From Luzula sylvatica (taxonomy: Eukaryota > Streptophyta > Magnoliopsida > Poales > Juncaceae), in assembly GCA_946800325.1 (NCBI GenBank), contig OX326961.1, forward strand, positions 48,323,415 through 48,387,414: DNA of 64,000 bases. Direction: 5' to 3'. The position numbers and the translations under genes are program-made. The notes beneath the pieces are model-generated. The model worked only from the letters and a program-made list of their open reading frames with translations, was not told the DNA's origin and did no database searches. Positions 11,102-23,188 of this stretch are shown here, one piece after another. How positions within the stretch are numbered: position 1 is the first letter of the stretch; each line of letters starts with the position of its first letter.

Positions 11102-12190
11102 AATTTCACGATACGAATCATAATCTACATGCAACTACTAATATATAATTGTTATATATAATGTCATACCACATGAAATTGATCACGGAGAATGGTTGAC
11201 ACGCGCTTGTAGTTGCTCTTCTCGTTCTGTTCTTCGACAACACGTGTGTCCCACGCCCGCACGATTCGACACCGTCGATGAAGCTTCGCCTTGTCGTATA
11301 CAACCAGAATCGTTCCGGTTAAGCTCCGACCTTGCTCGTTCTTGTTCTCCTTGGATCACAATACAAGATCTCAACTGAGATCTCTCTACTCGTATCCACC
11401 TCGAGTTCTCGTCTTCCGGTTACACGTGAATCCTCCTAGTATACTCACACATAAACTTGCTTGAATATGAATTTGAAAACCTTTCTCCAAATTCTCTTTC
11501 TCACTCTAATGGTTTTTCTTGAGGAAGAAGAAGAAGAATAATTCACCAATTATCTGTGTCTCTCTCTCTTCCAGATCTGAGGATTAATACCATTAATCTC
11601 AGATCATATCATTAATTACAGGATAATTAATTGGAGATAAAAACTGCCAACATAGAATTCGGAACATAGTCCGCTCGAATGCACCTTAAGGTTCGTTCGA
11701 ACTAACTAGGCATTATTACTGTGTTCCAGTTCTCCACAGATGCATTCGAACTGAATGACCCATTCGTTCGAACATATCATAGTCTGTTCGAACGAACCAT
11801 CTTGGTCCGTTCGAACGAACCATCTACTGGTTCCTGAGTTTACACAATCTCAATGTGAACTCAACCATTTCATCATCCTTATTTGTACATTCTTTTAGTT
11901 GATCCAAAACTGTATTTTCTTCACATATCTAACCCAATTTGGTCTAGCTCAATTGGAGTTCAGATGTCAAAGTCATAACAGTTTTACTAAAAATGTGTAG
12001 AACTGTCACACCTTTTCGGTATTCCATTAAAACGAAAGTGATAAATCATTCAAATGGAAAGTAATTCTTCATGAAAGTTATATACACTATTATTATATAT
12101 CCAATCCAAATAGACCATCCAAATCGGAGTTATTATGTAAAAGTTATATATGTTATACTAAAACATGTTTCTGTTGATTTTTCTTGTTTT
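11102..12190 (+). mobile_element. 5'-truncated Copia LTR-B copy
   Basis: It begins inside the LTR at CGATACGAATCATAATCTAC, repeats the first copy's GTGAAATTGATCACGGAG and CCTCGAGTTCTCG blocks, and then extends into ATCTAACCCAATTTGGTCT and CGGTATTCCATTAAAACGA, which also occur in the copy at 15980-17027. It carries several GTNCGTTCGAACGNAC-type palindromes at 11669-11822. The right edge is approximate. Confidence 0.7.
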
Positions 12191-12239
12191 TGTTGTATTA
12201 TTCATACAATCATTTCTTGTAGGTCCATATATGAATTGC

Positions 12240-12430
12240 TGTCACACCCCAAATGTATAAAGGAGGGGGTGCGGGGCCCCACCTGCATACAACTCGTATA
12301 CCAAAGGCTTTTATACGATAATTTCTCAAAAACAGAAATTCCACAGCTCGAACAACGACACACACATAGATATACATATGCATCACCATAACATATACAA
12401 ACGAACATAAAGAAACCTAGCGGGGGCATA
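12240..12430. other. Repeat-like fragment starting TGTCACACCCC
   Basis: The GTCACACCCCAAATG start and G-rich block look like an LTR end seen in many plant retrotransposons, but no partner or coding sequence was found. Confidence 0.3.
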
Positions 12431-12889
12431 TAAACACATACGCGTAGGGATGTCAATGGGGTGAGTCGGGGTCGGGGCAAGTACTTCCCATACCCGCCCC
12501 GCCTTTCGCGGGGATTTCCCACCCCAAACCCCGTCTAATTCACGGGCAAATTTTATGCCCCATCCCCGCCAGGCGGGTATCCCTGTCCCCGTTGGGAACC
12601 CCATGACCCGCCAAATTGACATAAAAATCAAAAGTTTATTTTATTTAATTCTTAAAAATAATTACTTGAATCTAAAATATCATAGAAATTACATTTCAAA
12701 GAAACATAAAAAATAACAACCAAATATCAGTTTTTAAACCATTCAATATATCATGCAAACTTAATACAAATATTACTAAAATCCTAGAACATAGAAATGA
12801 CAAACATAAATGTCTTTTGAAAATTTTACAAAAAAAATGACATTTAACTTTAGCCATTTAATGACTATTTACCAAGTATTATATTTAGA

Positions 12890-13500
12890 TTACCTCATCA
12901 TCTTCATCTGCATCATCAGAAAAGGCATGGTACTTGAAATTACACATAGATGAAGAATCTGAACATAAATTGAATCATGATAAGAAACATATCAAACAAA
13001 AATATGCACATATTTTAATCGAAACAAAGCAATATATTTCACGTACCTTTAAGTTCGACTACTAACCAATTTTGAGTACACATTAATGCTTATAATGTGT
13101 CAGGATGAAGACGGCTACGATGTGGGCTAACAAATCTTCCACTCGTACTGAAAGGTCCAATTTAGAACTAGAATTGTCATGTTCACACTGAGAAGCAACA
13201 AACTTATCGAAATTAACCATTGTATCCATTTCCTCATTACTAGATAATTGAGAAGTGTTATCCATACAACTATCAACTCCTGACTTTTACTTTCGAGGTG
13301 TATTGAGCTATCAAATCGTAACATATTTTCCGAACCCTCCCAATTTCCAGTTTTGCCATGTGATCTCCATACAAAAGAGGAAAATAATATTGCAATAACT
13401 TAAACTTATACCTCGGATCCAATATGGTTGCTACACCCATAATTTCGTGAATTCGGTCCAAATATTTATCGAATTTTTGCATCAATTTTTCTGCCATATT
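12890..13500 (-). pseudogene. hAT transposase C-terminal part
   Basis: Minus-strand codons read MAEKLMQKFDKYL, ATILDPRYKFKLL and, after frameshifts, SGRFVSPHRSRLHPDTL followed by ALMCTQNWL. These match the hAT dimerisation region of plant RICESLEEPER-type transposases. A GTACGTG donor follows, and a short acidic last exon (YHAFSDDADEDDEVI, then stop) reads at about 12960-12890. These proteins cut and paste hAT elements; many plant copies are domesticated. Frameshifts near 13270 and 13130 and the CACTA-type insertion just upstream break the gene. It is the downstream continuation of the exons at 15032-15614. Confidence 0.8.
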
Positions 13501-13534
13501 CTCAGTAAAACATATCCTGCAAATATTCCATTGC

Positions 13535-13719
13535 TACAATGTCATCTTAATCTCACAAATTTTAGGAAAATAAAGAGATCTTTCGTCGCAGAAGCCCAAA
13601 ACCGACGCTGAAAATATCACCCATCGCAGAAATCTTTCGTCGGCCCGTCGCAAAAAGAGAAGCCCGTCGCTAATTCCTTCCGACGGCCCGTCGCAGATGG
13701 GTCCAATCCACCCAGCCCC

Positions 13720-13761
<42 letters not shown>

Positions 13762-13770
13762 AACCCCACC

Positions 13771-13808
<38 letters not shown>

Positions 13809-14812
13809 CTAAGCCCCCCTTTTCTCTCTGTCTCTTTCCCTCATCCTTACTCTCTCGCCCCCAGCCCCCTCCCCCCCCCCCCCCTTCTAGGCGGTGGTGT
13901 AGTGGTTCAAGCAAGGCGTTGGTGTCGTGGTTTAAACAAGGCGGTGAGGAACGTTAGCTTTGAATCAAGGTCAGTTCTCTTTTTTTAATAATAGAATATG
14001 TTTTTTTATTTTGTTAGTTCATGTTTTTCAATCATTTAGGGTTTCCTTTTTAAAAAAAATATAAAACTTGGTTTCAAAAAATTAGTTTTTAGAATATGCT
14101 ATTTTTATGCTTAATTAACATTTTTTGCAGAATCTGTTGTTTAGGTTTGTTTAATTAACCTTTTTTTGCAGGATATGTTTTTGGGGGTATGAGGGTGTGG
14201 GTGGGGAGGCTTCTTTGTGTCGTGACAAATACTAATTATATAAAATAAATAATATAAATAATAATTAAAAATAATCATGTTTCAAAACCTGGACAACCGA
14301 CGGGCCTTTCCATTATATATTTAATAATTAAATATAATAATTAAATATATATTTAATAATTATATTGAATTATTAAATACATATATTAAATATATTAATA
14401 TAATCAATTAAAATAATTAATTATAGAAATTATAATTTAATATACATTAAATTAGTCCAAATTATTAATAACAGTAATTATTAGTCCAATAATATATTAA
14501 ATTAATAATATACTAAATTATGTTAAATTATAATATTAATTAAATATATTTAGCGACGGGCTGCCGGAGATTGTGTGCTGTCTTCTGTGACGGGACGCCA
14601 GAGAAGTCTTCTGTGACGGGCCGCCGGAAATAGTGGGCCGTCGGAAATGCTGTGAACAGCAACGGTGGCCGTCGGAGAAAATGTACATCACCGACGAGGC
14701 TTTCATCGACGGTATATTAGCGACGGTTGACCGTCGATAAAGGTATCAATGACGGGTTTTCCAACTTTCAACGATGGCTTCGCCGTCGCTGATATTCAGT
14801 TCTGTTGTAGTG
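13535..14812. mobile_element. CACTA-type non-autonomous element inside the hAT transposon
   Basis: The right end, read on minus, begins CACTACAACAGAACTGAA, a CACTA terminus. Dense sub-terminal motifs of the CCGTCG / CGACGG kind (GCGACGG, CGTCGCAG, GACGGGCC) lie at both ends, as in this superfamily. The hAT coding sequence resumes at 14813. The left CACTA terminus is not clean, so the left edge (13530-13570) is approximate. The interior is AT-rich with no transposase. Confidence 0.7.
13722..13883. repeat. (CT)n microsatellites and poly-C tract
   Basis: Two CT runs (about 13722-13759 and 13774-13804) and a C-run near 13869-13883 lie inside the CACTA-type element. They generate false serine/leucine frames on plus and arginine/glutamate frames on minus. 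Confidence 0.95.
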
Positions 14813-15614
14813 TCGGTCACAAATTTGTGTAGCCATTTCCCACTCGTCTTATGATGGCACACATTTATAAAGATTCTCTCGTTGTTTCAACCGCCTAAAA
14901 CGTCTTTATAAGGAATTGCAACATTTAGCATCAAAAAGGTAGAATTCCATCTAGTTTTACAATCTTGAACAAATTTCTTGGTCAATGAAATTTTCAGTTG
15001 ACGAGCCGTTTCTTCGAATTTTTGATATCTCTTAGGTTAGCAACCCAAAATACAACACTTTCTTGAACCTTTCAATGGCATTACCAATCACTTCTAAACC
15101 GTCTTTAACAGTTAAATTGAGTATATGTGCACAACACCTCATGTGCAATAACTCTCCATCCAACAAAAAAGAATCAGCAGGTAATTTACTCAAAACCAAA
15201 TTCATTAATGCATCATTAGTCGAACAATTATCTAGTGTTAACGTACACAATTTACTATCGGGATTCCAATCTATCAAACAATCCAGAAGCACATTACATA
15301 ATACTTCCGCAGTATGAGGACAAGGTACGTAAATGAACCTAAGAAAATTATAAAACAAAAGTTTAGTTCATAATTATAATTAGCCAACCAGATTGTATTT
15401 GAAATATATATATATATATCTATCTTATTATTCGACTTTGTAAAACCCATGATGCATCCACAAAGTGTACCGTAACAGTCATAAAGCCTTTCGTTTGATT
15501 ACTTGAGGTCCACATATCTGTAGTAATAGCAAATCGACTCTCGTTATTCTCAAGCAACATCATTGTTTTAGATCGTTCATGCTCATATATCTTCATCACA
15601 TCACTCCTGACCAT
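14813..15614 (-). pseudogene. hAT transposase N-terminal and middle part
   Basis: The first exon (15614-about 15425) reads ESRFAITTDMWTSSNQTKGF, the start of the hAT catalytic region. An intron of about 65 bases contains an (AT)n run and ends TTTTCTTAG. The second exon (15358 downward) reads PHTAEVLCNVLLDCLIDW, TLDNCSTNDA and HMRCCAHILNLTVKDGL, all conserved in RICESLEEPER-type transposases. Codons between 15030 and 14813 continue with decayed sequence ending near DEWEMATQIC before the CACTA-type insertion. The N-terminal BED zinc finger is absent. At least one frameshift near 15030 means no full product can be made. Confidence 0.85.
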
Positions 15615-15689
15615 ATTTCAACTAATCATTTTGAACAACGGTTGCATAACCTGAATAAATCTGCAAATGAAATATTTTAGAAAGATCCA

Positions 15690-15979
15690 CAATTAAAAAA
15701 AAATGAGGAAATCTAATATTTTTATTAATTAAAAAAACTTTCACAAAAGACAATAGGCTAAGACTCCAACCCCTAATGCCCTCCTTAATCAATGAAAGAC
15801 AACCGGCTTTCGTAAAGAAAAGGTCTATCATCGAAACATTCCTGGTGGCAAGAGAAATTCTCTCAAACTTTCACAAAAGGAAGATACCCGCAATTATGAT
15901 TAAGTTGGATTTCACAAAAGCTTTTGACATGGTCTCATGACATTTCCTGCAACAAATCCTAATCACAAGAGGGTTCCCA
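15690..15979 (+). pseudogene. LINE (L1-type) reverse transcriptase fragment
   Basis: Plus-strand codons read PSLINERQPAFVKKRSIIET, FLVAREIL and AIMIKLDFTKAFDMVS, then a stop, then FLQQILITRGFP. These are the start of the non-LTR reverse transcriptase domain of plant L1 elements; FTKAFD contains the first catalytic Asp region. The piece is cut at 15980 by an LTR-B copy. The YxDD part of the domain is missing from the window, because the continuation at 17028 is already the zinc-finger C-terminus. So a deletion accompanied or followed the insertion. Confidence 0.85.
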
Positions 15980-17027
15980 TGTTGGGAATTCACCCGTCCC
16001 CGGACCCGCGCAGCGGATATGACGGCTCGGTCCGGTTCCCAAAATCCAAGATCACGCCATGACTTCGAGGATACGATGCAATAGAAGGATAGACGATTAC
16101 CAGCGTGAAATTGATCACGCACGACGGGTTGATCGTTCGCAACCTTTCCTTCTCCGGTGTCACGTTGGTGACTAGCCCGTGCGTCCCATACCACACGTCT
16201 CCCACCGTCTTGACACGCCTCCGGTTGTCTTTCGTGCGTCCCACGTCCACACTCTTCCACAGCCAACAGTTTTGCTCCTTCGATTTGATCACAATTGGAG
16301 AGCCACAAGTGTCGTTCCTCTACTTGTATCCACCGTGAGTCGGAGTTCGTCGGTCGCGGATGCAACTGCCTAGACGCTGCACCGGCGAACTTGCTTGATT
16401 AGATCGATTCTCTACACCGAGAAAAACTCTTTTTCTCGGTTTTCTCTCTTCGCACTCTTTCGCTCTCTAGAAAGATGTCTCTCTATATTTCTGGAATATT
16501 CTGAATAATATCATAGATTGGTCTGAATGATATGGTCATGAGAGAGAGAGAAACATCATATTTATATCACATAGGATAAGGATGGGCCAAAAGGTATGTA
16601 TATCTCATATACACCTTTTCAGACAGAAAACTGCAGACATCCTTTCAGTATTCTGTCGAAACGAAAATATTAAATCGTTCCAACCGACTTTAAACCTTCA
16701 CAAAAGTTCTAGATAATCTTATTAGCTTTCCAACCCAATTTGGTCTGGCACAATTGGAGTTCGGATACGAAAGTTACGGAAGTTTTACTAACTGTATGTC
16801 AAACTGTCGCACTCTTTCGGTATTCCATTAAAACGACACTGATACTTCGTTCAAATGAACAATATTTCTACATGAAGATTATAGATAATCTTATTATCTA
16901 TCTAACCCAATTTGAACCATTCAAATTGGATTTTCCTACTGAACGTTATGACCACGAATGTACGCTTACATTCGTTTATCCTTGTGTACACTTTTACGGT
17001 TGATCCGAAACTGTATTTCCTTCAACA
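15980..17027 (+). mobile_element. Copia LTR-B, near full length, inside a LINE
   Basis: It starts TGTTGGGAATTCACCCG and ends CTGTATTTCCTTCAACA. It carries GCGCAGCGGAT, GTGAAATTGATCACGCACG and two or three diverged internal repeats around TCTAACCCAATTTG and GGTATTCCATTAAAACGA. There is no primer site after the end and no matching 5-bp duplication (TCCCA left, ACTAC right). This fits a solo LTR whose flanks were rearranged. Confidence 0.8.
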
Positions 17028-17810
17028 ACTACTACTCATATTTCATCAAGGACCTACTTAAAGTACTACCCTTTTATAACATTTCCATTGAATTGGACAA
17101 TGATGTCTGGAAATGGAAATGGGCAGCTCATGGAATCTTCGCCTCGGCTTCCGCATACATGATTTGGCGGAATCCATGACTCATCATTAAATGGAATGCA
17201 TAACTATGGAAAATCAAGATACCTTCCAAAATTAAGTTTTTTGCGTGGCTCCTTTTCAACCAGAGATTACTAACAACGGACAACTTAATCAAGAGGGGTT
17301 GGCCACACCAAACTACATGTCCAAACTGTTAATGTAGTGTCCAAGAAAATGCTATTCACCTCTTTATAAATTGTCAATTTGCCAAACAAATCTGGCAAAA
17401 ACTAGCGACAAACTTAGGAATACAAATATCCTTGGAACAAGACTTAATTACCATGTGGTTATCAAACAAAGGCAAGCTCATATCAACCAAGAGGCATCAA
17501 TCGGGACAAACACTTCATGGCTTGTCTCTGGAACATATGGAAACGAAGAAACTGGGCCATTTTCTCACATAAAAAAGCACCATCCTCGATCACATTCCAA
17601 CTAGCCATAACGAAGGCAAACACCTGGATTCACGTAGGGTAGCACAATTCAGGTTTGTTAGGCAAAGATCCTAGGGGTAGAAATACGATAGAGGTCAGGG
17701 TAGATGTCGGGATAGCAAGAGCCTTTTAAGGTTGTAGCCACATATATGTAAATATTTTATACATTTTAATATAAATCCGAGCAACAATTTTGGTTATTGA
17801 AAGCACCTGA
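17028..17810 (+). pseudogene. LINE zinc-finger reverse-transcriptase C-terminus (zf-RVT)
   Basis: Plus-strand codons read VWKWKWAAHGIFASASAYM, then LWKIKIPSKIKFFAWLLFNQ, LLTTDNLIKRGWP and a CPNC...H...C-type cysteine/histidine cluster (ENAIHLFINCQFAKQIW). This is the zf-RVT domain at the C-terminus of plant LINE ORF2. Several stops and shifts are present. A 3' UTR-like stretch follows to about 17810, without a clear poly-A tail. It is the partner of the RT fragment at 15690-15979. Confidence 0.8.
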
Positions 17811-20320
17811 TGTTGCAAGAGCATAAAATATATAATATATTTATCCTATATTAAAGACCTGATATGAATAAATATTGGCATAAAATAAATAGTTGAAGAT
17901 ATTCTAGAAATGCCGCTTATGCAAAAGCAAATAGAAATAAGATAGTCTAAGAAGTACTTGGATTAATATTATCATGTCTTCTTTATTGAAAAACAAATTA
18001 GATTGATGATTGATTTTATTCCATTCCCACAAGTGAATGTTGCCTCGAAGGCTGAAGTCCAAATTATATCCGACACAAATATTGATCATAATAACAAAAT
18101 CACATAATAAATAAAAAGACTCGTGAAAATATGTTTACAAAGAGTCCGAAAATATATTTTTTCAAGATGTGGCTTGAAAATAATCGTACCAGTAGTACAC
18201 CATATAATCCTATATTGTTTATGAAACCTCTTGAAGAGAAAAACAAGAAGAAAAAGGGATAATTTTCTTATCTATCAGGATAAAATTAATTTTTTGTCGA
18301 ATTGCTCATTTAATTAATAAAAAGATATGTATATTAATTACAAGAGCGTATGTTTATGATTGATGACTCTAGAAGAGTCATTATTTGATTGCTCTATAAA
18401 AGCCACTATTTATTTTGCTCCGAAAGAGTCATTATGTTAATAGAAATTTATTTGTTAATTTTTGTGACATGCAATTATGTTAGTACAATTGAAATCATGT
18501 TATTATGAACTAGAAGTTTTTTTTTTTTTTTTTTTTTGAGAGAAACCCGTAGGTGAACTAGAAGTTCAATACAAAAGAAAAGCAATTCTATGATTTGAAT
18601 TAATTGCTTAGACATGGAATATGCATGTCACGATCATGACTCGATTAAGACCAACTATTTATCATAAGTACTCCCCAATTTTTATTATAAATCGTGAGTG
18701 ATCGGAGCGAAAACATTCACTAAATTTTTTTTTAATGTGCAGTAGATGTGTGGTAACACATGGACGAGTTAAAAGAAGTGTTTGGTATATATATATATGA
18801 TTGATTTATTCTGTAAAATTATATATCATGAATATTTATTTAGTTGAACCAGAAGTTCAAAAGATATACACAAACTAGAAGTTTAAAATTGCATTTGTAA
18901 ACTAGAAATTTACATTCAAGAAACCAACAATGTTTAATATGTATGCTGCAAATACGAAATCCCTGAAGGAGAAATTACATAAACAACTAAGATGATTTAT
19001 GAAATAACCAAACATGAGTAAAAGTTTTGAAGATATAAGATATCATGCAAGTCCCGAAGAACTTAATTAGATATTAATTAAAATACCAACAACTCGTGCC
19101 TAAATCAGGGGGAGAGAATGAAAACTGAAAAAAATAAGAATTTATATGAATTGCATCCTCACATCAGATCCTCGAACATGTAAACAGAAACTAGGATTTA
19201 ATAAATAAATTATTTGCACGAACTTGCAAATCGGTGATTTGATGCATTGATCAATACAGGAATGAATAATGAGTAAAAGTTTCCAACCTAAAATGCTCAT
19301 ATTCGTAGTATAATATCCTTGGATAATTTTAAATTTGATATTAAGCCTGAAGCTTGGTCGATCAATCGGTTCCAATATTAGAATTCCAAAGGAATAAAAA
19401 AAAAAGAGCATGATAAATAGTTGGCAATAAAGAAGTTGACAATACTTCTAATAATATATATCATTTTTAAAAAGATAATGAAAGATTAATTAGTAGATTT
19501 GACATAAATAAATATATAACCTTTAGAAAAGGTTCAGGTACCTGACAACATCGAAATTGTTGAAAATAATGTGATATCTAAATAATGTCTCTACTAGAAG
19601 AAGATGGAACCGAAATAAAACTACAGTTATTAGAAAATTGGCATGGGTGCGCTTTCAATTTATAATTAATAAAACGAGGATCTGAAATTAAATCAATTGT
19701 AGAATGTTGACATTTAAAATTATTGGCCAATAACACAAAAGAAAGTGAAATTGATGGACCTGAAGTCCGAAAACCAACTTACATGGTGATAGAAATTTTA
19801 TTTATGTTTTTAATTTGTTTAAAGGTCTCTGAAGGGCTAAAATTGTTTCTTGTATTCATTATATATGATTATTCACATGACTCATTTTGCTACAATATTC
19901 ATGAAAATCCCTGAAGGATTTAGTATGCTTGAAGCATACAATTTAAACTCTCGAGAGATATATTATATTAAATTACAAAAATCTTTGCATGAATAGTAAT
20001 TTGAGCCATAAGATATAATTGATGTAATAAGTAAGAATATATATACCGGTATGAATGATCAAATTCGCAGATGCATATTTATTATATATAAATAGTGTTT
20101 AATTAATAATTATTTTAACTCCCGAAGAGTTCTAAAAGACAATTACTAAAAGAAGAAATTTGACGTGAAAGATATCGAATGTGAAACATTATTTTTCATG
20201 GATTACAAATATAATAAATATTTCCTGAAGAAATTAGTTTGTCGGTGGGAACTAAGATTTCAAAACAGCTAGTGCAAAAGATTGAACTTCTTAGTCATAC
20301 AATATTTGTATCCTTGAGGG
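17811..20320 (+). other. Decayed Copia internal sequence, mostly unreadable
   Basis: The stretch is AT-rich with many stops. Short purine phrases such as CCCGAAGAA, CCTGAAGGA and CTCGAGAGA recur, and ATCAGGGGGAGA at 19106-19117 resembles a polypurine tract. Position just upstream of a recognisable Copia C-terminus suggests a very old element, but I could not read a protein. A T-run lies at 18512-18536. Confidence 0.4.
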
Positions 20321-21723
20321 GGAAAAATAATACGCAATGCACTCTTTTTGTCCTTGATCATGGTTTTGTCCCACTGAATTTTCCTGACAAGGTTTTTAAC
20401 GAGGCAACTTATGAAGCGTATGAAACATAATATATTGTACTCTTTTTCCTTCACTAGGATTTTTGTCCCATTGGATTTTACCTAGTAAGGTTTAAAGAGG
20501 CATATTTTTATGATATAAATATCCAAAAGAAAACTTCGTAACCATTTCTCCATTTATATTCAAAGTGACTAAAGCAATTCAAGAAGAATCAAATTCACTT
20601 GAAAAACATAAAGATTTTGGACATGTAGTCCAAACAACTATTATATGCAACATACGAATTACAAAAATGTATGTATAAGAAAATGTGCAATGAGAAATGA
20701 AGCCACTTTCAGATTTTTGATTAGATTGGCAATCTTCGAGGACTCTATTTACTTCTCGTGAACGTTATAACAAAATATGGATCACTTTACAATGTTATGA
20801 AAATCCCAGAAGAATTAAAATCAATGTGTCTTTGTCGAGAGATTAAATTATGAATTTGCAGTATACGTCGATGATTTGAAATATCATTGAAACTCCTAAA
20901 GAAGTTGCAAGAACTGCAAAAAGACTCAGAAAAGAAAATATTTTCTCTTTGTCTGCAAATCGAGTATATAAGAAATATGGTATTTGTTCACCAATATATT
21001 TATAAAGAGAATATCTTGAAACGTTTTAAAATTGACAAGTCTCGCACATTAATTTATCTTATAGTGATCAATCCATTGATATGAAGAATAATTATTTTCG
21101 TCACTGAGAAGATAATGAAATTTGTGTTGGTCCAGAAGTACCATATTTGAGTATTATTGGTCCCAACAAGCAGCACTTCACGGGTCCAAAATAATGGTGA
21201 GATAAATGTCCAACAAATTTACTCGAATGATAACCTGAATGATCTATTCACCAAGTCGTTGTCATTGCATCTTTCTAGAACTTGGTTTACAAGATGTGAC
21301 TTCGTTTTCTTAAGGAGATTTGCATATATGAGTGGGAGATTTAGTACGCACCGCACTCTTTTTCTTTAGCCATGGTTTTATCCCAATGAATTTTCCTGGC
21401 AAGGTTTTTAATGAGGCGCGTTCCTGACAAGGATAATTCTCCAAAATTATTTTCTCACGCAAGCTCCAGAAGAGCGGCGAAATTGATATCTATCAAATTC
21501 GCTCAAACTGTAATAATCTTGAAGATTTCTTGCCAACAAAACTTTCAGGCAATTAAGACATAGGATTGGACACCTTTATTTTGGAGATATTTGTACCCAT
21601 CAGGGGGAGAAACAATACGCGCTACACTCTTTTTTTCTAGTCGTGGTTTTTATCCCATTGGGTTTTTCCAGACCAGGTTTTTAATGAGGTAGCTTCTTAT
21701 GCGTATGAAATATTGACATCCAA
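20317..21723 (+). repeat. Four copies of a ~90-bp Copia 3' module
   Basis: The module CACTCTTTTT ... CATGGTTTTATCCCA ... TTTTCCTGGCAAGGTTTTTA occurs at about 20331-20430, 20436-20515, 21346-21436 and 21616-21723. Three copies follow a purine run (GAGGGGGAAAAATAATACGC, GTGGGAGATTTAGTACGC, CAGGGGGAGAAACAATACGC). Such a module normally sits once between the polypurine tract and the end of a Copia element. Confidence 0.85.
21130..21345 (+). pseudogene. Copia RNase H C-terminal fragment
   Basis: Plus-strand codons read SRVQNNGEINVQQIYSNDNL followed by NDLFTKSLSLHLSRTW. This matches the C-terminal end of Copia pol (the DNxADLFTKSLP region that follows RNase H). A polypurine-like GAGTGGGAGATTTA and one copy of the repeated 3' module come next, and a 250-bp LTR lies 390 bases downstream. 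Upstream catalytic domains are too decayed to read, so the element is dead. Confidence 0.75.
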
Positions 21724-21730
21724 TGGAGAG

Positions 21731-21980
21731 TGTTATGAATATAATGATATGGATGTCAAGTAACAAATCTTGTGAAGATAGAGGCATTAATTATAGGATA
21801 TTTTGTATATTTGATATTGTATTATTTTCTTGTATTGTAGCGTTTTATATGACAAGAGATTTTTTGACCTGCACTCACCCTTTACTATATAAAGGGGGGT
21901 AGTGGCTATTGTATTCCTCCAACCATACAATAGAAACATTGTCTCCTACAATTCTCTCTTTTGTTCTTTATTTTATAACA
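21731..21980 (+). mobile_element. 250-bp Copia 3' LTR
   Basis: It begins TGTTATGAATATAATG and ends TTTATTTTATAACA, with a TATA box (CTATATAAAGG) about 90 bases before the end. It directly abuts a minus-strand LINE fragment at 21981. No 5' LTR was found. Confidence 0.75.
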
Positions 21981-23110
21981 TTAAATAATTTCAATATTTT
22001 TTTACAAAAAATTTCATTATAGCCATCAGGGCCATGGGACTTATTAGGTTTCCATTTTTCAATAACTTCTTTAATCTCCTCCAATTTTATCTCCTGGTCC
22101 AGAAATTCCAAGTTATTATTATTATTATTATTTCCATAAATCATATTTAAATCCAACCTTCCTCCTATTTCGAGATTTGGTTTAGAAATATGAATTTTTC
22201 CCATAAGATTTTTGTAGAAATTAAATACCACTTTTGTCTTATCCATATGATTTTGGTATGTAATTTTATTTTCTTGTAATAATGGTATTATTAATTTATT
22301 TTTTCTAATAGGGGCATGTAAGTGTAAATTTTTTGAATTATAATCTCCTTCTTTAATCCATAAGGGCCTGTTCGGCGGTGCTGGAATACGATGGAATAGA
22401 GGATTAAGACGGATTAAATATGCTATTCCAACCGAACAACTATGGAATAAATAAGAATAAAAACACGGAATAGGAGATTAGCTCTATTCTTGAGGAAACA
22501 TGGAATAGCTATATTCCACATAATAGAGTAATTATCAAACGAAAATGCCCTTCCCTATTCCGCTTTCATCCTACTTGGTAATAAAGAAAAAGAGGGGTGT
22601 TTTTGCGTAGTTCTTTTGAATTTGTTGACTCTAACTTTTATTTGCTTTTTTTTATTAGTACAGTAACTCAATTCAATATAAATAATTTGTGTTAACTTAT
22701 CAATTGATTATGATAATTGTGTTAATTAACTAAATATAAAAATGAGGGCGTTTTAATCATTGCTACAATTTACATCATTCTAGTCCACAAATTTATTCTG
22801 AATGTTTTGCCGAACATGCTTAGAATAGAATGGATTAGTGAACTATTACCTATTCCACTAATTCTCTATTCCACACATTGCCGAACAGACCCTAAATGAT
22901 TAGATCTTTGTTTCCAATATTACTCATTTTTCAATACCAAGTTATTATATCTTTCTTTAGAACTATTTTTTATACTTGTACTATTAATTTATTTTTTCCA
23001 ATAGTGACATGTAAGTGAAATTATCTTGAATTGAAATCTCCTTCTTTAATCCATAAATGCTTAGATCTTTGTTTTCAATATAAATTATTTGACAAATTGA
23101 CTCATAACTC
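21981..23110 (-). pseudogene. LINE ORF2 fragment between endonuclease and reverse transcriptase
   Basis: Minus-strand codons read NNNLEFLDQEIKLEEIKEV and IEKWKPNKSHGPDGYNEIF, which is the linker and start of the plant L1 reverse transcriptase (the KSPGPDG motif is here KSHGPDG). Upstream codons read HMDKTKVVFNFYKNLMG. It is the same family as the LINE at 31589-39232 (compare 36900-37264). A 529-bp MITE splits it at 22364, and a second diverged copy of the same segment follows at about 22977-23075. There is no intact ORF. Confidence 0.8.
22364..22892. mobile_element. PIF/Harbinger (Tourist-like) MITE, TSD TAA
   Basis: Ends are GGGCCTGTTCGGC and, reverse-complemented, GGGTCTGTTCGGC, flanked by TAA at 22361-22363 and 22893-22895. 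The interior is AT-rich and non-coding. The neighbouring duplicate at about 23052-23066 shows the same site without the insertion (a single TAA), which confirms both ends. Confidence 0.95.
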
Positions 23111-23188
23111 ATTTGGTTGGATGCGAGACATAAAAAATCGTATGTTATGAATACTGTGAATTCAAATCTCATTGGCATTAGTGGAGGA

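Larger units (their letters stand above)
12445..15640 (-). mobile_element. Decayed hAT transposon (RICESLEEPER-like)
   Basis: The 3' end carries a hAT-type terminus TAGGGATGTCAATGGGG at 12445. Transposase exons then read on the minus strand from about 15614 down to about 12890. A CACTA-type element is inserted in the middle, and the 5' end (BED zinc finger and left terminus) is missing where a LINE begins. The element cannot be autonomous. Confidence 0.8.

Noticed and set aside
13534..13957. Frames rich in Ser-Leu (plus) and Arg-Glu (minus)
   Set aside because: They are translations of (CT)n microsatellites in a CACTA-type element.
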